Assembly (NCBI GenBank): GCA_027563935.2
Contig: CM050451.1
Location: 97,243,565 to 97,307,564 of the forward strand
Source of the DNA: Costus lasius
Lineage: Eukaryota > Streptophyta > Magnoliopsida > Zingiberales > Costaceae
Direction of reading: 5' to 3'
Length of the DNA stretch: 64,000 nt
The translations under genes and the position numbers were made by a program. A model generated the notes under the pieces. That model did not search any database. It saw nothing but the letters and a program-made list of their open reading frames with translations, and was not told the origin of the DNA. This document shows, piece by piece, positions 23,110-36,128 of this stretch (position 1 is its first letter; each line of letters begins with the position of its first letter).

Positions 23110-26100
23110 ATGAGCTTCAATGTGTGATCCCTACTGGAAAGGGAGAAGTTTGCTGGGCCAAACTTCTCGGACTGGTTCGGACACCTTAAGATTGTTCTTA
23201 AGGCTGAGAGGAAACTGTATGTCCTCGAGACGGCTGTGCCGCCTCAACCCGCTCCGAACGCCGCGAGGGCGGTTCGTGATGCCTATGAAAAGCACGTCAA
23301 TGATAGCATTGATGTCGCTTGCCTGATGCTAGCGTCTATGACGCCACCGCTGCAGCGTCAGCATGAGGATATGTCGGCTATAGAGATTATAGCGAACCTC
23401 ATGATGCTGTATGCTGCATAGGCGAGGATAGAACGCTATAATCTGACGAAGCTCTTCTTTCAGAGCAAACTGGCTGAAGGGAGCCCAGTGGGAGCCCACG
23501 TGCTCAAAATGATTGGGCACAAGGAGGCTCTAGAGAAACTGGGGCATACCATCAACCAGGAGCTTGCTGTAGATATTATTCTGCAGTCTCTCCCGCCTTC
23601 TTTCGATGCGTTCATTATTAACTTTAATATGAACAAAATCGATTGTACTCCGGCAGAGCTGCTGAATATGCTCTTGACTACTGAGGAAACTCTGAAGGGA
23701 AAGCCTTCAACCTCTGTCTTGATGGTTCCTTCGAGGAACAAGAAGAAGGGGAAGAAGGGCAAGGCCCCTGTCAAGAACTACAGTAAGGCTCTGAAACAAA
23801 AGGTGAAGCGGGCGAAGGACAACAGGTGTTTCCACTGTGGCCAGCTGGGTCACTGGAAAAAGGACTGTAAAGCGCTCCAAGGAGATAAGAGGGGAAGCAT
23901 CGCTTCTGGCTCAGGTATATTTGTGACTGATGTCATGTTATCTTCTTCTTCTATTTCATGGGTGTTGGACACTGCATGTGGAGTTCACATTTGTTCAAAT
24001 GTACAGGAACTCAAGAGAAGAAGGCAGGTGGGACAGCATGAGGTAGACCTACGCGTTGGAAACGGGGCACGGGTTGCTGCTGTTGCTGTAGGAGACTATT
24101 TCATTTCTTTACCATCTGGCATTGTATTGGAATTAAACAATTGTTATTTTGTACCGAGTATCACCAAAAATATTATCTCTATTCCTGCTCTTGTCAGGAA
24201 AGGATTTGCCTTTGAATGCAACATTTCAAAGTGTGTTTTATCTTATGATAATATTGTTTATGGAACTGGTTCAATTAACAATGGGTTATTCATGTTGGAC
24301 ATGGAATATTCTGTACAAAACATTGATAATAAGAAAGCCAAGTATGCTGATGACAGCACCTTGTTATGGCATAGTCGTTTAGGCCATATTAACAAGAAGC
24401 GCATTAAGCGGTTGCATGATCATGGACTGCTGGGATCATTCTCCTATGAGGAGATTGATACATGCAAAGCTTGTTTAATGGGTAAAATGACGAAGTCACC
24501 TTTTCCTAACAAAGGTCAAAGGGCTTCAGGTTTACTTGACCTTATACACAGTGATGTGTGTGGGCCGTTTAGTAAACATGCCAGAGGTGGCTATCAGTAC
24601 TTCATTACCTTTACTGATGATTTCAGTAGGTATGGTTATGTCTATCTTATGAGACATAAGAGTGAATCTTTTGACAAGTTCAAAGAGTTCAAAAATGAAG
24701 TACAGAATCAGCTAGGCCGAAATATCAAGGCACTTCGTTCTGATCGAGGTGGAGAATACTTGAGTCATGCGTTTACTGACTATCTGAAGGAGTGTGGGAT
24801 TATCTCACAGCTCACTCCGCCAGGAACACCGCAATGGAATGGTGTGTCCGAGAGGAGAAATAGAACGTTACTTGATATGGTTCGTTCTATGATGAGTCAG
24901 GCTACTCTACCTTACTCCTTTTGGGGTTTTGCACTGGAAACAGCTGCAAAGGTACTAAACCGAGTGCCATCCAAGGCAGTTTCAAAGACGCCATATGAGT
25001 TATGGTATGGGAAATAGCCGAGCTTGACATTTATCAGGATCTGGGGTTGCGAGGCTTATGTCAAAAAGCTCGCCTCTGGGAAACTGGAGAGCAGATCTGA
25101 GAAATGTATCTTTGTCGGTTACCCTAAGGAAACTAAGGGTTATTATTTCTACGATCCCAAAGAGAACAAAGTATTTGTTGCTCAGACGGCCATATTTCTT
25201 GAGAAGGAGTTTCTTCTACAAGAGGCAAGTGGGAGAGAAATAAAGCTGGATGAGAATCCACAGGAAGGACAAAGTAGTCAAGCACAGTTGGATGAGCCTG
25301 AGCCGGTAGATCAGGTTACTGAACAACCTGAGGCTCAGATATCACGGGAACCGCGAAGATCGGGAAGGATCCGTCGACAGCCTGAGCGCTATGACGGAGT
25401 CTACATCATTGAAAATGATGAACCCCTCACTTATGCGGATGCGGTCAGTGGACCGGAGTCAGCTAGATGGCTTGAAGCTATGCGAGCCGAGATGGACTCC
25501 ATGTCAGATAACCAAGTCTGGGATTTGGTTGATCCGCCTCCGGGAGTAATCCCTATAGGCTGTAAATGGATCTTCAAGAAGAAGATTGACATGGATGGTA
25601 ACGTCGTTACCTATAAAGGCAGGCTAGTTGCGAAAGGTTTCAAACAAATCTACGGGATAGATTATGATGAAACTTTTTCACCTGTAGCCATGTTTAAGTC
25701 TATTCGGATTCTTTTCGCGATAGCTGCATATTATGATTATGAGATCTGGCAGATGGATGTGAAGACGACTTTCCTTAATGGAAAACTGGATGAGGATGTG
25801 TATATGACACAACCTGAAGGTTTCACTAATCCATCAGATCGTCATAAAATATGCAAGTTAAAGAGGTCCATTTATGGACTGAAGCAAGCATCAAGAAGCT
25901 GGAATATTCGTTTTGATGAATCAATCTCTGAGTTTGGTTTCATCAAGAACGAAGATGACCCGTGTGTATATAAGAGGTTTAGTGGGAGCGTGATTACTTT
26001 CCTAGTCCTCTACGTCGATGATATCTTAATCATTGGAAACGATATTCCTGAACTGCATGCTGTTAAAGCATGGTTAGGAAAATGTTTCCAGATGAAAGAT

Positions 26101-26994
26101 TTAGGAGAAGCAGCCTATGTGTTAGGTGTGAAGATCTACAGGGATAGATCTAAAAGGCTTCTCGGGCTGTGCCAGAGTACTTACATCGATAAGGTCCTAG
26201 AAAGATTCCATTTAGAGAAATCTAAAAGGGGATATCTTCCAGTCAGACATGGTCTGAATCTTTCGAAGAGTCAGTGTCCACAAACACAGACTGAGAAAGA
26301 GGAAATGGACAATACGCCTTATGCTTCGGCTATTGGGTCCATTATGTATGCGATGTTGTGTACTCGCCCAGACGTCGCTTACGGGTTAAGCGTGACCAGT
26401 CGTTTCCAAAGTAATCCAGGACAGGCACACTGGATTGCAGTCAAGAACATCTTAAAATATCTGCGGAGGACCAAAGATATGTTCTTGATATATGGTGGTC
26501 AGGAAGAACTCAGTATAGAAGGATATACTGACGCTTCGTTCCAGTCGGACCAGGATGATTTTCGATCGCAATCAGGCTATGTTTTTAGCTTGAATGGTGG
26601 AGCGGTGGTGTGGAAAAGTTTCAAACAGACAACTGTTGCTGATTCCACAACAGAAGCCGAGTATGTTGCAGCCTCGGAAGCATCCAAGGAGGCAGTGTGG
26701 ATTCGTAAGTTCGTGAGGGAACTTGGTGTTGTTCCTTCGAGTGTTGATCCTTTGGTTATCTTCTGTGATAACACTGGAGCCATCGCACAAGCAAAGGAAC
26801 CACGGTCGCACCAGAAGTCCAAGCACATACAGAGACGGTTTCACTTGATCCGGGAGATCATTGATCGTGGCGAGATCAAAATTTGCAAGGTTCATACAGA
26901 TGACAATCTGGCTGACCCGCTTACCAAGCCTCTGGCGCAGCAGAAGCATGAGAAGCACTATAATAACATGGGTTTGAGATTTTTCAACCATTAG
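23110..26994 (+). pseudogene. Copia gag-pol, copy 1 (three stop codons)
   Basis: A single gag-pol frame of about 1,294 codons starts at ATG 23,110. In-frame stops are TGA at 23,125, TAG at 23,419 (absent from copy 2) and TAG at 25,015. Domains in order: gag of the UBN2 type, zinc knuckle CFHCGQLGHWKKDC (near 23,827), protease with WVLDTACGVHIC (active-site Gly replaced by Ala), GAG-pre-integrase WHSRLGH...CKAC, integrase core with HSDVCG, RSDRGGEY and NGVSERRN (D-x62-D-x35-E), reverse transcriptase with MDVKT and catalytic YVDD (near 26,011), RNase H with YTDAS, TTEAEY and CDNTGA. There are no frameshifts. Catalytic residues of integrase, RT and RNase H are intact, so decay is recent. It cannot make full protein without readthrough. 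Confidence 0.95.
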
Positions 26995-27004
26995 ATTAAG
27001 TGCA

Positions 27005-27014
27005 AGTGGGAGAT
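27005..27014 (+). other. Polypurine tract, copia copy 1
   Basis: AGTGGGAGAT directly precedes LTR 2 (TGTTGGGG). It is the plus-strand primer site and is identical in copy 2. Confidence 0.85.
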
Positions 27015-28692
27015 TGTTGGGGTATGCCCTTAAGGCTAATGTTTGAGGCCTTGGGATTGTAATAGTATCATTGTATAAACTCTTAAGTTTATAAAGGCAA
27101 TGGTTGTTATTCAGGTTGTTACCTTGTCTGCTGTAATAAGTGTACTACTGAATAATGTCTCAAAGCTGTTCAGCTAGGCTGACATGCACTGATGTCCTTA
27201 GTCGATATATCTTGGTGAACATGAGACAGCCTTGATATGGTTAAGACTAATATGTGTTCTAATCTTATAGGATGCTTCGAGCATGGAATAAGATGTAGAC
27301 TCATGGGTACATTGGATGTACTGGACAGACCCTACTAGGATATTCAATTGCTTGTCACAATGTGAATAATCCTTGTATGCTACAAGTGGCACATGTCCTT
27401 TGACTTGAGATCACTTGTGTTTCTAAATGATGAATGTCATTGTTTTGAGGTAGTTCAATATCATTTGAAATATAATGGTTCTAGACTATCTTGGATAATG
27501 ATCATGAGTCAGGTTAGGACACTAGTGATAGACATAGGATTGCCGTCTCCTTGTTTAAGGAGTGTGATGTTCTAAAGGGGCCCCCTGAATGAGATGATTG
27601 AGAATAGTGTATGGCCATACCCAGGTGACTATGCTCATCTGGTCTAATCATGCTCATCATATTGGAACTACAAGCTTGACAGGCTTGTCCAATCAGAACA
27701 TCCAGTGGCAAAGGAAACATGTATGCCTAGTGAGTTGATTCACACTTGTGCTGTGATTTGGGTGAAGTCTTGGAAGACTCTTTCCTTTATATCGGGAGAC
27801 AGTGATGTGTTGCTAGATACCCCTCACTGATCGTGATAACGTAAGTTATCGTTACCGACATTTAAAGGAAACCCTCAGGGTCGCACAATTTGGTGATATG
27901 GCTTACTTGAGTCAGATCGTGTGGACTGAATTGTTGAGGTTCAGTTTAAAGGAGTTTAAACTCTGATTGTAAGTGAGATCTGGTCTGATCATGTTTGATT
28001 GATTAGGACTTGAGATCGGTAAGCTTCGATCGAGAGAGATGATTCTAGATCGGTGAGATCAGGAACATCATGAGATGAACGGTTAGATCTTGAGCCATTT
28101 GGTTCAGAGAGATCTAGACCATGGGCTGGTTTGGTTTTTTGGACCAAATTGAATTGAATTGGGTTAGCTTGAACCGGTTCACAAGTATGAACGCATGGTT
28201 CAAGGCTTAATTGTATTTGGGCGGTTTTCTTATGGGTGAGCGCATGGCTTCATGACTTTCCATATTTGGAAGTCATGAAACGCCATCTAAAGGAAAACGC
28301 CTAAAATGATAATGCCAATTCAATTGTCGTCTTTGCGCTTGGAGAGGTTTTCTTCCTAGACGACGAGGAGGTAGTTTGGCCAAGCATCTCTTGACTTCAA
28401 CACACGCAAGGAAAAACTTGGCGTTTTTGCTAGCACAAGAATTGCGCAAGGAGGAAGCCTTCATCATCCTTTGTGTGCGTCTTCTTTGGAGGAGAGCTCA
28501 TTTGCCCTCTTGCTTCCAAGCCGACTCCTTCTTCATGGCTATGGTAAAAGATCTTAACTTGATCTTTGAATTGAAAGAAGTTGATTATATAGACATACTA
28601 CATGCGATCCTATGCAAACCCTATTTCCGCCCATGCAAAATCTTATGTTGTGCATGTTTAGGGTTTCACCCCCTTACTCTAGGGACCTTTCA
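27015..28692 (+). repeat. Copia array LTR 2 (shared, middle)
   Basis: 1,678 bp. It serves as 3' LTR of copy 1 and 5' LTR of copy 2. By eye it carries no changes of its own relative to LTR 1 and LTR 3, as expected for a recombinant or youngest LTR. No TSD lies at either side. Confidence 0.95.
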
Positions 28693-28694
28693 AT

Positions 28695-28706
28695 TGGTAT
28701 CAGAGC
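28695..28706 (+). other. Primer-binding site, copia copy 2
   Basis: TGGTATCAGAGC lies 2 bp after LTR 2, identical to copy 1. Confidence 0.95.
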
Positions 28707-30545
28707 ATTAGGCTTTCGGTATGATCTATATGATTGCTTTGGAGTGTTTGTGATCCATACATGATGCTATGTTGCGCTTACTTGATGCTTTGTTTACATG
28801 ATGCAAGGTTTACATTGTTTAGTTTGCGCTTGTATCATTGTTACAAGAAGTTTGCGCTCCCCCTTGAAGGGGACCCCCTAGATCTAAGGGTTATCAACAT
28901 GCTAGATATGAGATATATCTTGTTTTCTCAAGTGCCGCATGTTGTTTGTTTGCGCATTGTTCTAGATGTTTTATAAAACTTACATCTTGCGCGCCTCATT
29001 AGATCTAAAGTGCCCCTACTTTAAATCCTTAGATGGGTTGATGGAGTTGAAAGCATCTTCTAGGTTAGATCCAACTAGTCTGATCAGACCATCTGACAGC
29101 CTAGATGGGTTGACCAGATAGCACCTGTGCGCAAGCACGAGGTGGCTATAGGTCGACTGCATCCAGGGCGTGTAGTGAGGTCTGGTTGAGACGACTACTG
29201 AACACACATGAGTTAGGCCCGGGGTCACACCCGCTTGCCGAAACTCATGAGGGTGGTTCAGCCCTTTTCGCATGCATGGTTGACCATTAGGTCAACTCAA
29301 GTCAGTTAGGACTTGGTGCATGCAAGGGCAGAGGATCTGACTAGATGGATGAGTGGATCCCTATCAATGGACCATTGTAAGGTTGTAGGGCACATAAGAA
29401 AATTAAAATTGATGCCAATGGGTTTTCAAAATGTATTTTCTTTGTAATGGATCACATGTTGATTGAATGATGCCATGATGTTTGTCTATTTCATCTTATG
29501 TGGGTTGCCCTTTTAACGTGTGCTGTGCTGGGGCCTGCGAGCCTACTAAATTATTATTTTTGTGATCTGCGAATCACATTTTTAATGAATTTATTGTATA
29601 ATTGACCTGCGAGTCAAGCTTGTCTAGATAGATCAAAATGTATTTTGATTAGACAAAAGCACAAAGCACAATTGCAGAGGCGCATTCAGCTGGTGGGCGC
29701 ACCTGAGCTGCATGAAGCGCTAAGGGCGCTGGGTTGGACCAGATCAGATGCTAAAAGACCCATGAAGAGCAAGTGAAGACTTAAGCTAGGCTAAGGTCTT
29801 ACTTAGGCTATGGGCTTTTACCACATAAGATCCATGCTTTCTGTTATTGTTTAAATAAATAGAATTGCATGAGTTATTTATCTTCTGCTATAGCCATAGG
29901 ATTTGCCTGATAGTAAGAAGATAAAAGACCGTTAAAATCCAACGCTAAAATATCAAGCGCGTAATACCTTCTGACGCGAAACCTCACTGTTCTGACTATC
30001 GTTGGAGCCGTGTTGTACCCACTCAGTGGGCACGTCCATCTATCTTCAGACAGTGCGGGATTTCACCTGCGTGTTACAGAGTAGGGATTTATCCCTTCTC
30101 GTTGCTCAGCATAGCACGTGGTGGTCCAGGGAGTAGGTCGGGTCAGCTTGACCATGTAGGCTACATATGTGGAACATATGGTAGCGCATGGAGGCAGCCA
30201 TCTGTGGGATCAGAGACTGTGTTGTACCAACTCATTGGCACAGTCTGCTGGATTGCCCAGATGAAGGGGAATCGCACGGGTTGGCGATTGGCTGGTACAG
30301 CCTACCAGAAATTAGTCCTTGTCATCTCTGTGCATCTTATCTCGCCTGAGCGGGACGCGGAGACCAAGTATGAAATCTGGATCCCATCTCACTAAAAGAG
30401 TGTTACTCTTTCGGACTGTTTACTGGATTTTTCAGTCAGACAAAATAGTGAGAAAAGAATCTTTCTTAAGTCCTGGATTGATTCTAAACATTGATACTGA
30501 CCTTGCTGTTCTTGCATTGTTGAGATTCCTGCAGCAACGAACACC
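28707..30545 (+). other. Copia copy 2 leader (5' UTR)
   Basis: It is nearly identical to the copy 1 leader, with two single-base deletions (near 30,233 in hairpin 2 and near 30,522) and a few substitutions. Hairpin 1 is intact at about 30,009-30,034. There is no convincing protein. Confidence 0.6.
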
Positions 30546-33500
30546 ATGAGCTTCAATGTGTGATCCCTACTGGAAAGGGAGAAGTTTGCTGGGCCAAACT
30601 TCTCGGACTGGTTCGGACACCTTAAGATTGTTCTTAAGGCTGAGAGGAAACTGTATGTCCTCGAGACGGCTGTGCCGCCTCAACCCGCTCCGAACGCCGC
30701 GAGGGCGGTTCGTGATGCCTATGAAAAGCACGTCAATGATAGCATTGATGTCGCTTGCCTGATGCTAGCATCTATGACGCCACCGCTGCAGCGTCAGCAT
30801 GAGGATATGTCGGCTATAGAGATTATAGCGAACCTCAAGATGCTGTATGCTGCACAGGCGAGGACAGAACGCTATAATCTGACGAAGCTATTCTTTCAGA
30901 GCAAACTGGCTGAAGGGAGCCCAGTGGGAGCCCACGTGCTCAAAATGATTGGGCACAAGGAGGCTCTGGAGAAACTGGGGCATACCATCAACCAGGAGCT
31001 TGCTGTAGATATTATTCTGCAGTCTCTCCCGCCTTCTTTCGATGCGTTCATTATTAACTTTAATATGAACAAAATCGATTGTACTCCGGCAGAGCTGCTG
31101 AATATGCTCTTGACTACTGAGGAAACTCTGAAGGGAAAGCCTTCAACCTCTGTCTTGATGGTTCCTTCGAGGAACAAGAAGAAGGGGAAGAAGGGCAAGG
31201 CCCCTGTCAAGAACTACAGTAAGGCTCTGAAACAAAAGGTGAAGCGGGCGAAGGACAATAGGTGTTTCCACTGTGGCCAGCTGGGTCACTGGAAAAAGGA
31301 CTGTAAAGCGCTCCAAGGAGATAAGAGGGGAAGCATCGCTTCTGGCTCAGGTATATTTGTGACTGATGTCATGTTATCTTCTTCTTCTATTTCATGGGTG
31401 TTGGACACTGCATGTGGAGTTCACATTTGTTCAAATGTACAGGAACTCAAGAGAAGAAGGCAGGTGGGACAGCATGAGGTAGACCTACGCGTTGGAAACG
31501 GGGCACGGGTTGCTGCTGTTGCTGTAGGAGACTATTTCATTTCTTTACCATCTGGCATTGTATTGGAATTAAACAATTGTTATTTTGTACCGAGTATCAC
31601 CAAAAATATTATCTCTATTCCTGCTCTTGTCAGGAAAGGATTTGCCTTTGAATGCAACATTTCAAAGTGTGTTTTATCTTATGATAATATTGTTTATGGA
31701 ACTGGTTCAATTAACAATGGGTTATTCATGTTGGACATGGAATATTCTGTACAAAACATTGATAATAAGAAAGCCAAGTATGCTGATGACAGCACCTTGT
31801 TATGGCATAGTCGTTTAGGCCATATTAACAAGAAGCGCATTAAGCGGTTGCATGATCATGGACTGCTGGGATCATTCTCCTATGAGGAGATTGATACATG
31901 CAAAGCTTGTTTAATGGGTAAAATGACGAAGTCACCTTTTCCTAACAAAGGTCAAAGGGCTTCAGGTTTACTTGACCTTATACACAGTGATGTGTGTGGG
32001 CCGTTTAGTAAACATGCCAGAGGTGGCTATCAGTACTTCATTACCTTTACTGATGATTTCAGTAGGTATGGTTATGTCTATCTTATGAGACATAAGAGTG
32101 AATCTTTTGACAAGTTCAAAGAGTTCAAAAATGAAGTACAGAATCAGCTAGGCCGAAATATCAAGGCACTTCGTTCTGATCGAGGTGGAGAATACTTGAG
32201 TCATGCGTTTACTGACTATCTGAAGGAGTGTGGGATTATCTCACAGCTCACTCCGCCAGGAACACCGCAATGGAATGGTGTGTCCGAGAGGAGAAATAGA
32301 ACGTTACTTGATATGGTTCGTTCTATGATGAGTCAGGCTACTCTACCTTACTCCTTTTGGGGTTTTGCACTGGAAACAGCTGCAAAGGTACTAAACCGAG
32401 TGCCATCCAAGGCAGTTTCAAAGACGCCATATGAGTTATGGTATGGGAAATAGCCGAGCTTGACATTTATCAGGATCTGGGGTTGCGAGGCTTATGTCAA
32501 AAAGCTCGCCTCTGGGAAACTGGAGAGCAGATCTGAGAAATGTATCTTTGTCGGTTACCCTAAGGAAACTAAGGGTTATTATTTCTACGATCCCAAAGAG
32601 AACAAAGTATTTGTTGCTCAGACGGCCATATTTCTTGAGAAGGAGTTTCTTCTACAAGAGGCAAGTGGGAGAGAAATAAAGCTGGATGAGAATCCACAGG
32701 AAGGACAAAGTAGTCAAGCACAGTTGGATGAGCCTGAGCCGGTAGATCAGGTTACTGAACAACCTGAGGCTCAGATATCACGGGAACCGCGAAGATCGGG
32801 AAGGATCCGTCGACAGCCTGAGCGCTATGACGGAGTCTACATCATTGAAAATGATGAACCCCTCACTTATGCGGATGCGGTCAGTGGACCGGAGTCAGCT
32901 AGATGGCTTGAAGCTATGCGAGCCGAGATGGACTCCATGTCAGATAACCAAGTCTGGGATTTGGTTGATCCGCCTCCGGGAGTAATCCCTATAGGCTGTA
33001 AATGGATCTTCAAGAAGAAGATTGACATGGATGGTAACGTCGTTACCTATAAAGGCAGGCTAGTTGCGAAAGGTTTCAAACAAATCTACGGGATAGATTA
33101 TGATGAAACTTTTTCACCTGTAGCCATGTTTAAGTCTATTCGGATTCTTTTCGCGATAGCTGCATATTATGATTATGAGATCTGGCAGATGGATGTGAAG
33201 ACGACTTTCCTTAATGGAAAACTGGATGAGGATGTGTATATGACACAACCTGAAGGTTTCACTAATCCATCAGATCGTCATAAAATATGCAAGTTAAAGA
33301 GGTCCATTTATGGACTGAAGCAAGCATCAAGAAGCTGGAATATTCGTTTTGATGAATCAATCTCTGAGTTTGGTTTCATCAAGAACGAAGATGACCCGTG
33401 TGTATATAAGAGGTTTAGTGGGAGCGTGATTACTTTCCTAGTCCTCTACGTCGATGATATCTTAATCATTGGAAACGATATTCCTGAACTGCATGCTGTT

Positions 33501-34430
33501 AAAGCATGGTTAGGAAAATGTTTCCAGATGAAAGATTTAGGAGAAGCAGCCTATGTGTTAGGTGTGAAGATCTACAGGGATAGATCTAAAAGGCTTCTCG
33601 GGCTGTGCCAGAGTACTTACATCGATAAGGTCCTAGAAAGATTCCATTTAGAGAAATCTAAAAGGGGATATCTTCCAGTCAGACATGGTCTGAATCTTTC
33701 GAAGAGTCAGTGTCCACAAACACAGACTGAGAAAGAGGAAATGGACAATACGCCTTATGCTTCGGCTATTGGGTCCATTATGTATGCGATGTTGTGTACT
33801 CGCCCAGACGTCGCTTACGGGTTAAGCGTGACCAGTCGTTTCCAAAGTAATCCAGGACAGGCACACTGGATTGCAGTCAAGAACATCTTAAAATATCTGC
33901 GGAGGACCAAAGATATGTTCTTGATATATGGTGGTCAGGAAGAACTCAGTATAGAAGGATATACTGACGCTTCGTTCCAGTCGGACCAGGATGATTTTCG
34001 ATCGCAATCAGGCTATGTTTTTAGCTTGAATGGTGGAGCGGTGGTGTGGAAAAGTTTCAAACAGACAACTGTTGCTGATTCCACAACAGAAGCCGAGTAT
34101 GTTGCAGCCTCGGAAGCATCCAAGGAGGCAGTGTGGATTCGTAAGTTCGTGAGGGAACTTGGTGTTGTTCCTTCGAGTGTCGATCCTTTAGTTATCTTCT
34201 GTGATAACACTGGAGCCATCGCACAAGCAAAGGAACCACGGTCGCACCAGAAGTCCAAGCACATACAGAGACGGTTTCACTTGATCCGGGAGATCATTGA
34301 TCGTGGCGAGATCAAAATTTGCAAGGTTCATACAGATGACAATCTGGCTGACCCGCTTACCAAGCCTCTGGCGCAGCAGAAGCATGAGAAGCACTGTAAT
34401 AACATGGGTTTGAGATTTCTCAACCATTAG
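30546..34430 (+). pseudogene. Copia gag-pol, copy 2 (two stop codons)
   Basis: This has the same frame as copy 1, from ATG 30,546 to the stop at 34,428. TGA at codon 6 (30,561) and TAG at 32,451 are shared with copy 1; the third copy 1 stop is absent. The open stretch 30,672-32,453 covers most of gag, the knuckle (Cys198, Cys201, His206, Cys211 of that stretch), the D-T-A protease motif at 245-247, the His/Cys pre-integrase pairs (H379, H384, C410, C413) and integrase D440, D503, E539. The stretch 32,460-34,430 covers the integrase C-terminal part, RT (D245; YVDD 330-333) and RNase H (D503, E544/E546, D582). No other ATG rescues the N-terminus. It is near-intact but not translatable as it stands. 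Confidence 0.95.
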
Positions 34431-34440
34431 ATTAAGTGCA

Positions 34441-34450
34441 AGTGGGAGAT
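34441..34450 (+). other. Polypurine tract, copia copy 2
   Basis: AGTGGGAGAT immediately precedes LTR 3. Confidence 0.85.
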
Positions 34451-36128
34451 TGTTGGGGTATGCCCTTAAGGCTAATGTTTGAGGCCTTGGGATTGTAATA
34501 GTATCATTGTATAAACTCTTAAGTTTATAAAGGCAATGGTTGTTATTCAGGTTGTTACCTTGTCTGCTGTAATAAGTGTACTACTGAATAATGTCTCAAA
34601 GCTGTTCAGCTAGGCTGACATGCACTGATGTCCTTAGTCGATATATCTTGGTGAACATGAGACAGCCTTGATATGGTTAAGACTAATATGTGTTCTAATC
34701 TTATAGGATGCTTCGAGCATGGAATAAGATGTAGACTCATGGGTACATTGGATGTACTGGACAGACCCTACTAGGATATTCAATTGCTTGTCACAATGTG
34801 AATAATCCTTGTATGCTACAAGTGGCACATGTCCTTTGACTTGAGATCACTTGTGTTTCTAAATGATGAATGTCATTGTTTTGAGGTAGTTCAATATCAT
34901 TTGAAATATAATGGTTCTAGACTATCTTGGATAATGATCATGAGTCAGGTTAGGACACTAGTGATAGACATAGGATTGCCGTCTCCTTGTTTAAGGAGTG
35001 TGATGTTCTAAAGGGGCCCCCTGAATGAGATGATTGAGAATAGTGTATGGCCATACCCAGGTGACTATGCTCATCTGGTCTAATCATGCTCATCATATTG
35101 GAACTACAAGCTTGACAGGCTTGTCCAATCAGAACATCCAGTGGCAAAGGAAACATGTATGCCTAGTGAGTTGATTCACACTTGTGCTGTGATTTGGGTG
35201 AAGTCTTGGAAGACTCTTTCCTTTATATCGGGAGACAGTGATGTGTTGCTAGATACCCCTCACTGATCGTGATAACGTAAGTTATCGTTACCGACATTTA
35301 AAGGAAACCCTCAGGGTCGCACAATTTGGTGATATGGCTTACTTGAGTCAGATCGTGTGGACTGAATTGTTGAGGTTCAGTTTAAAGGAGTTTAAACTCT
35401 GATTGTAAGTGAGATCTGGTCTGATCATGTTTGATTGATTAGGACTTGAGATCGGTAAGCTTCGATCGAGAGAGATGATTCTAGATCGGTGAGATCAGGA
35501 ATATCATGAGATGAACGGTTAGATCTTGAGCCATTTGGTTCAGAGAGATCTAGACCATGGGCTGGTTTGGTTTTTTGGACCAAATTGAATTGAATTGGGT
35601 TAGCTTGAACCGGTTCACAAGTATGAACGCATGGTTCAAGGCTTAATTGTATTTGGGCGGTTTTCTTATGGGTGAGCGCATGGCTTCATGACTTTCCATA
35701 TTTGGAAGTCATGAAACGCCATCTAAAGGAAAACGCCTAAAATGATAATGCCAATTCAATTGTCATCTTTGCGCTTGGAGAGGTTTTCTTCCTAGACGAC
35801 GAGGAGGTAGTTTGGCCAAGCATCTCTTGACTTCAACACACGCAAGGAAAAACTTGGCGTTTTTGCTAGCACAAGAATTGCGCAAGGAGGAAGCCTTCAT
35901 CATCCTTTGTGTGCATCTTCTTTGGAGGAGAGCTCATTTGCCCTCTTGCTTCCAAGCCGACTCCTTCTTCATGGCTATGGTAAAAGATCTTAACTTGATC
36001 TTTGAATTGAAAGAAGTTGATTATATAGACATACTACATGCGATCCTATGCAAACCCTATTTCCGCCCATGCAAAATCTTATGTTGTGCATGTTTAGGGT
36101 TTCACCCCCTTACTCTAGGGACCTTTCA
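34451..36128 (+). repeat. Copia array LTR 3
   Basis: 1,678 bp, differing from LTR 2 at about three positions (near 35,502, 35,764 and 35,915), all C-to-T or G-to-A. It is followed by the outer TSD GCAAA. Confidence 0.95.

Larger units (their letters stand above)
19577..36128 (+). mobile_element. Copia tandem array: LTR-internal-LTR-internal-LTR, TSD GCAAA
   Basis: This 16,552 bp unit has three 1,678 bp LTRs (TGTTGGGGTATGCCC...GGGACCTTTCA) and two complete internal domains (5,760 and 5,758 bp) in one orientation. There is one 5 bp TSD, GCAAA, only at the outer ends (19,572-19,576 and 36,129-36,133); the inner LTR has none. Each internal domain has a Met-tRNA primer site, a 1.85 kb leader, one gag-pol frame and a purine tract. 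This is the structure expected from unequal recombination between the LTRs of one inserted element on sister chromatids or homologues. Protein motifs and the AGTGGGAGAT tract suggest a Tork/TAR/Angela-type lineage (tentative). Confidence 0.95.

Noticed and set aside
26572..26991. Minus-strand frames opposite copia pol (also 34,013-34,427)
   Set aside because: Antisense shadows of the RNase H coding region.
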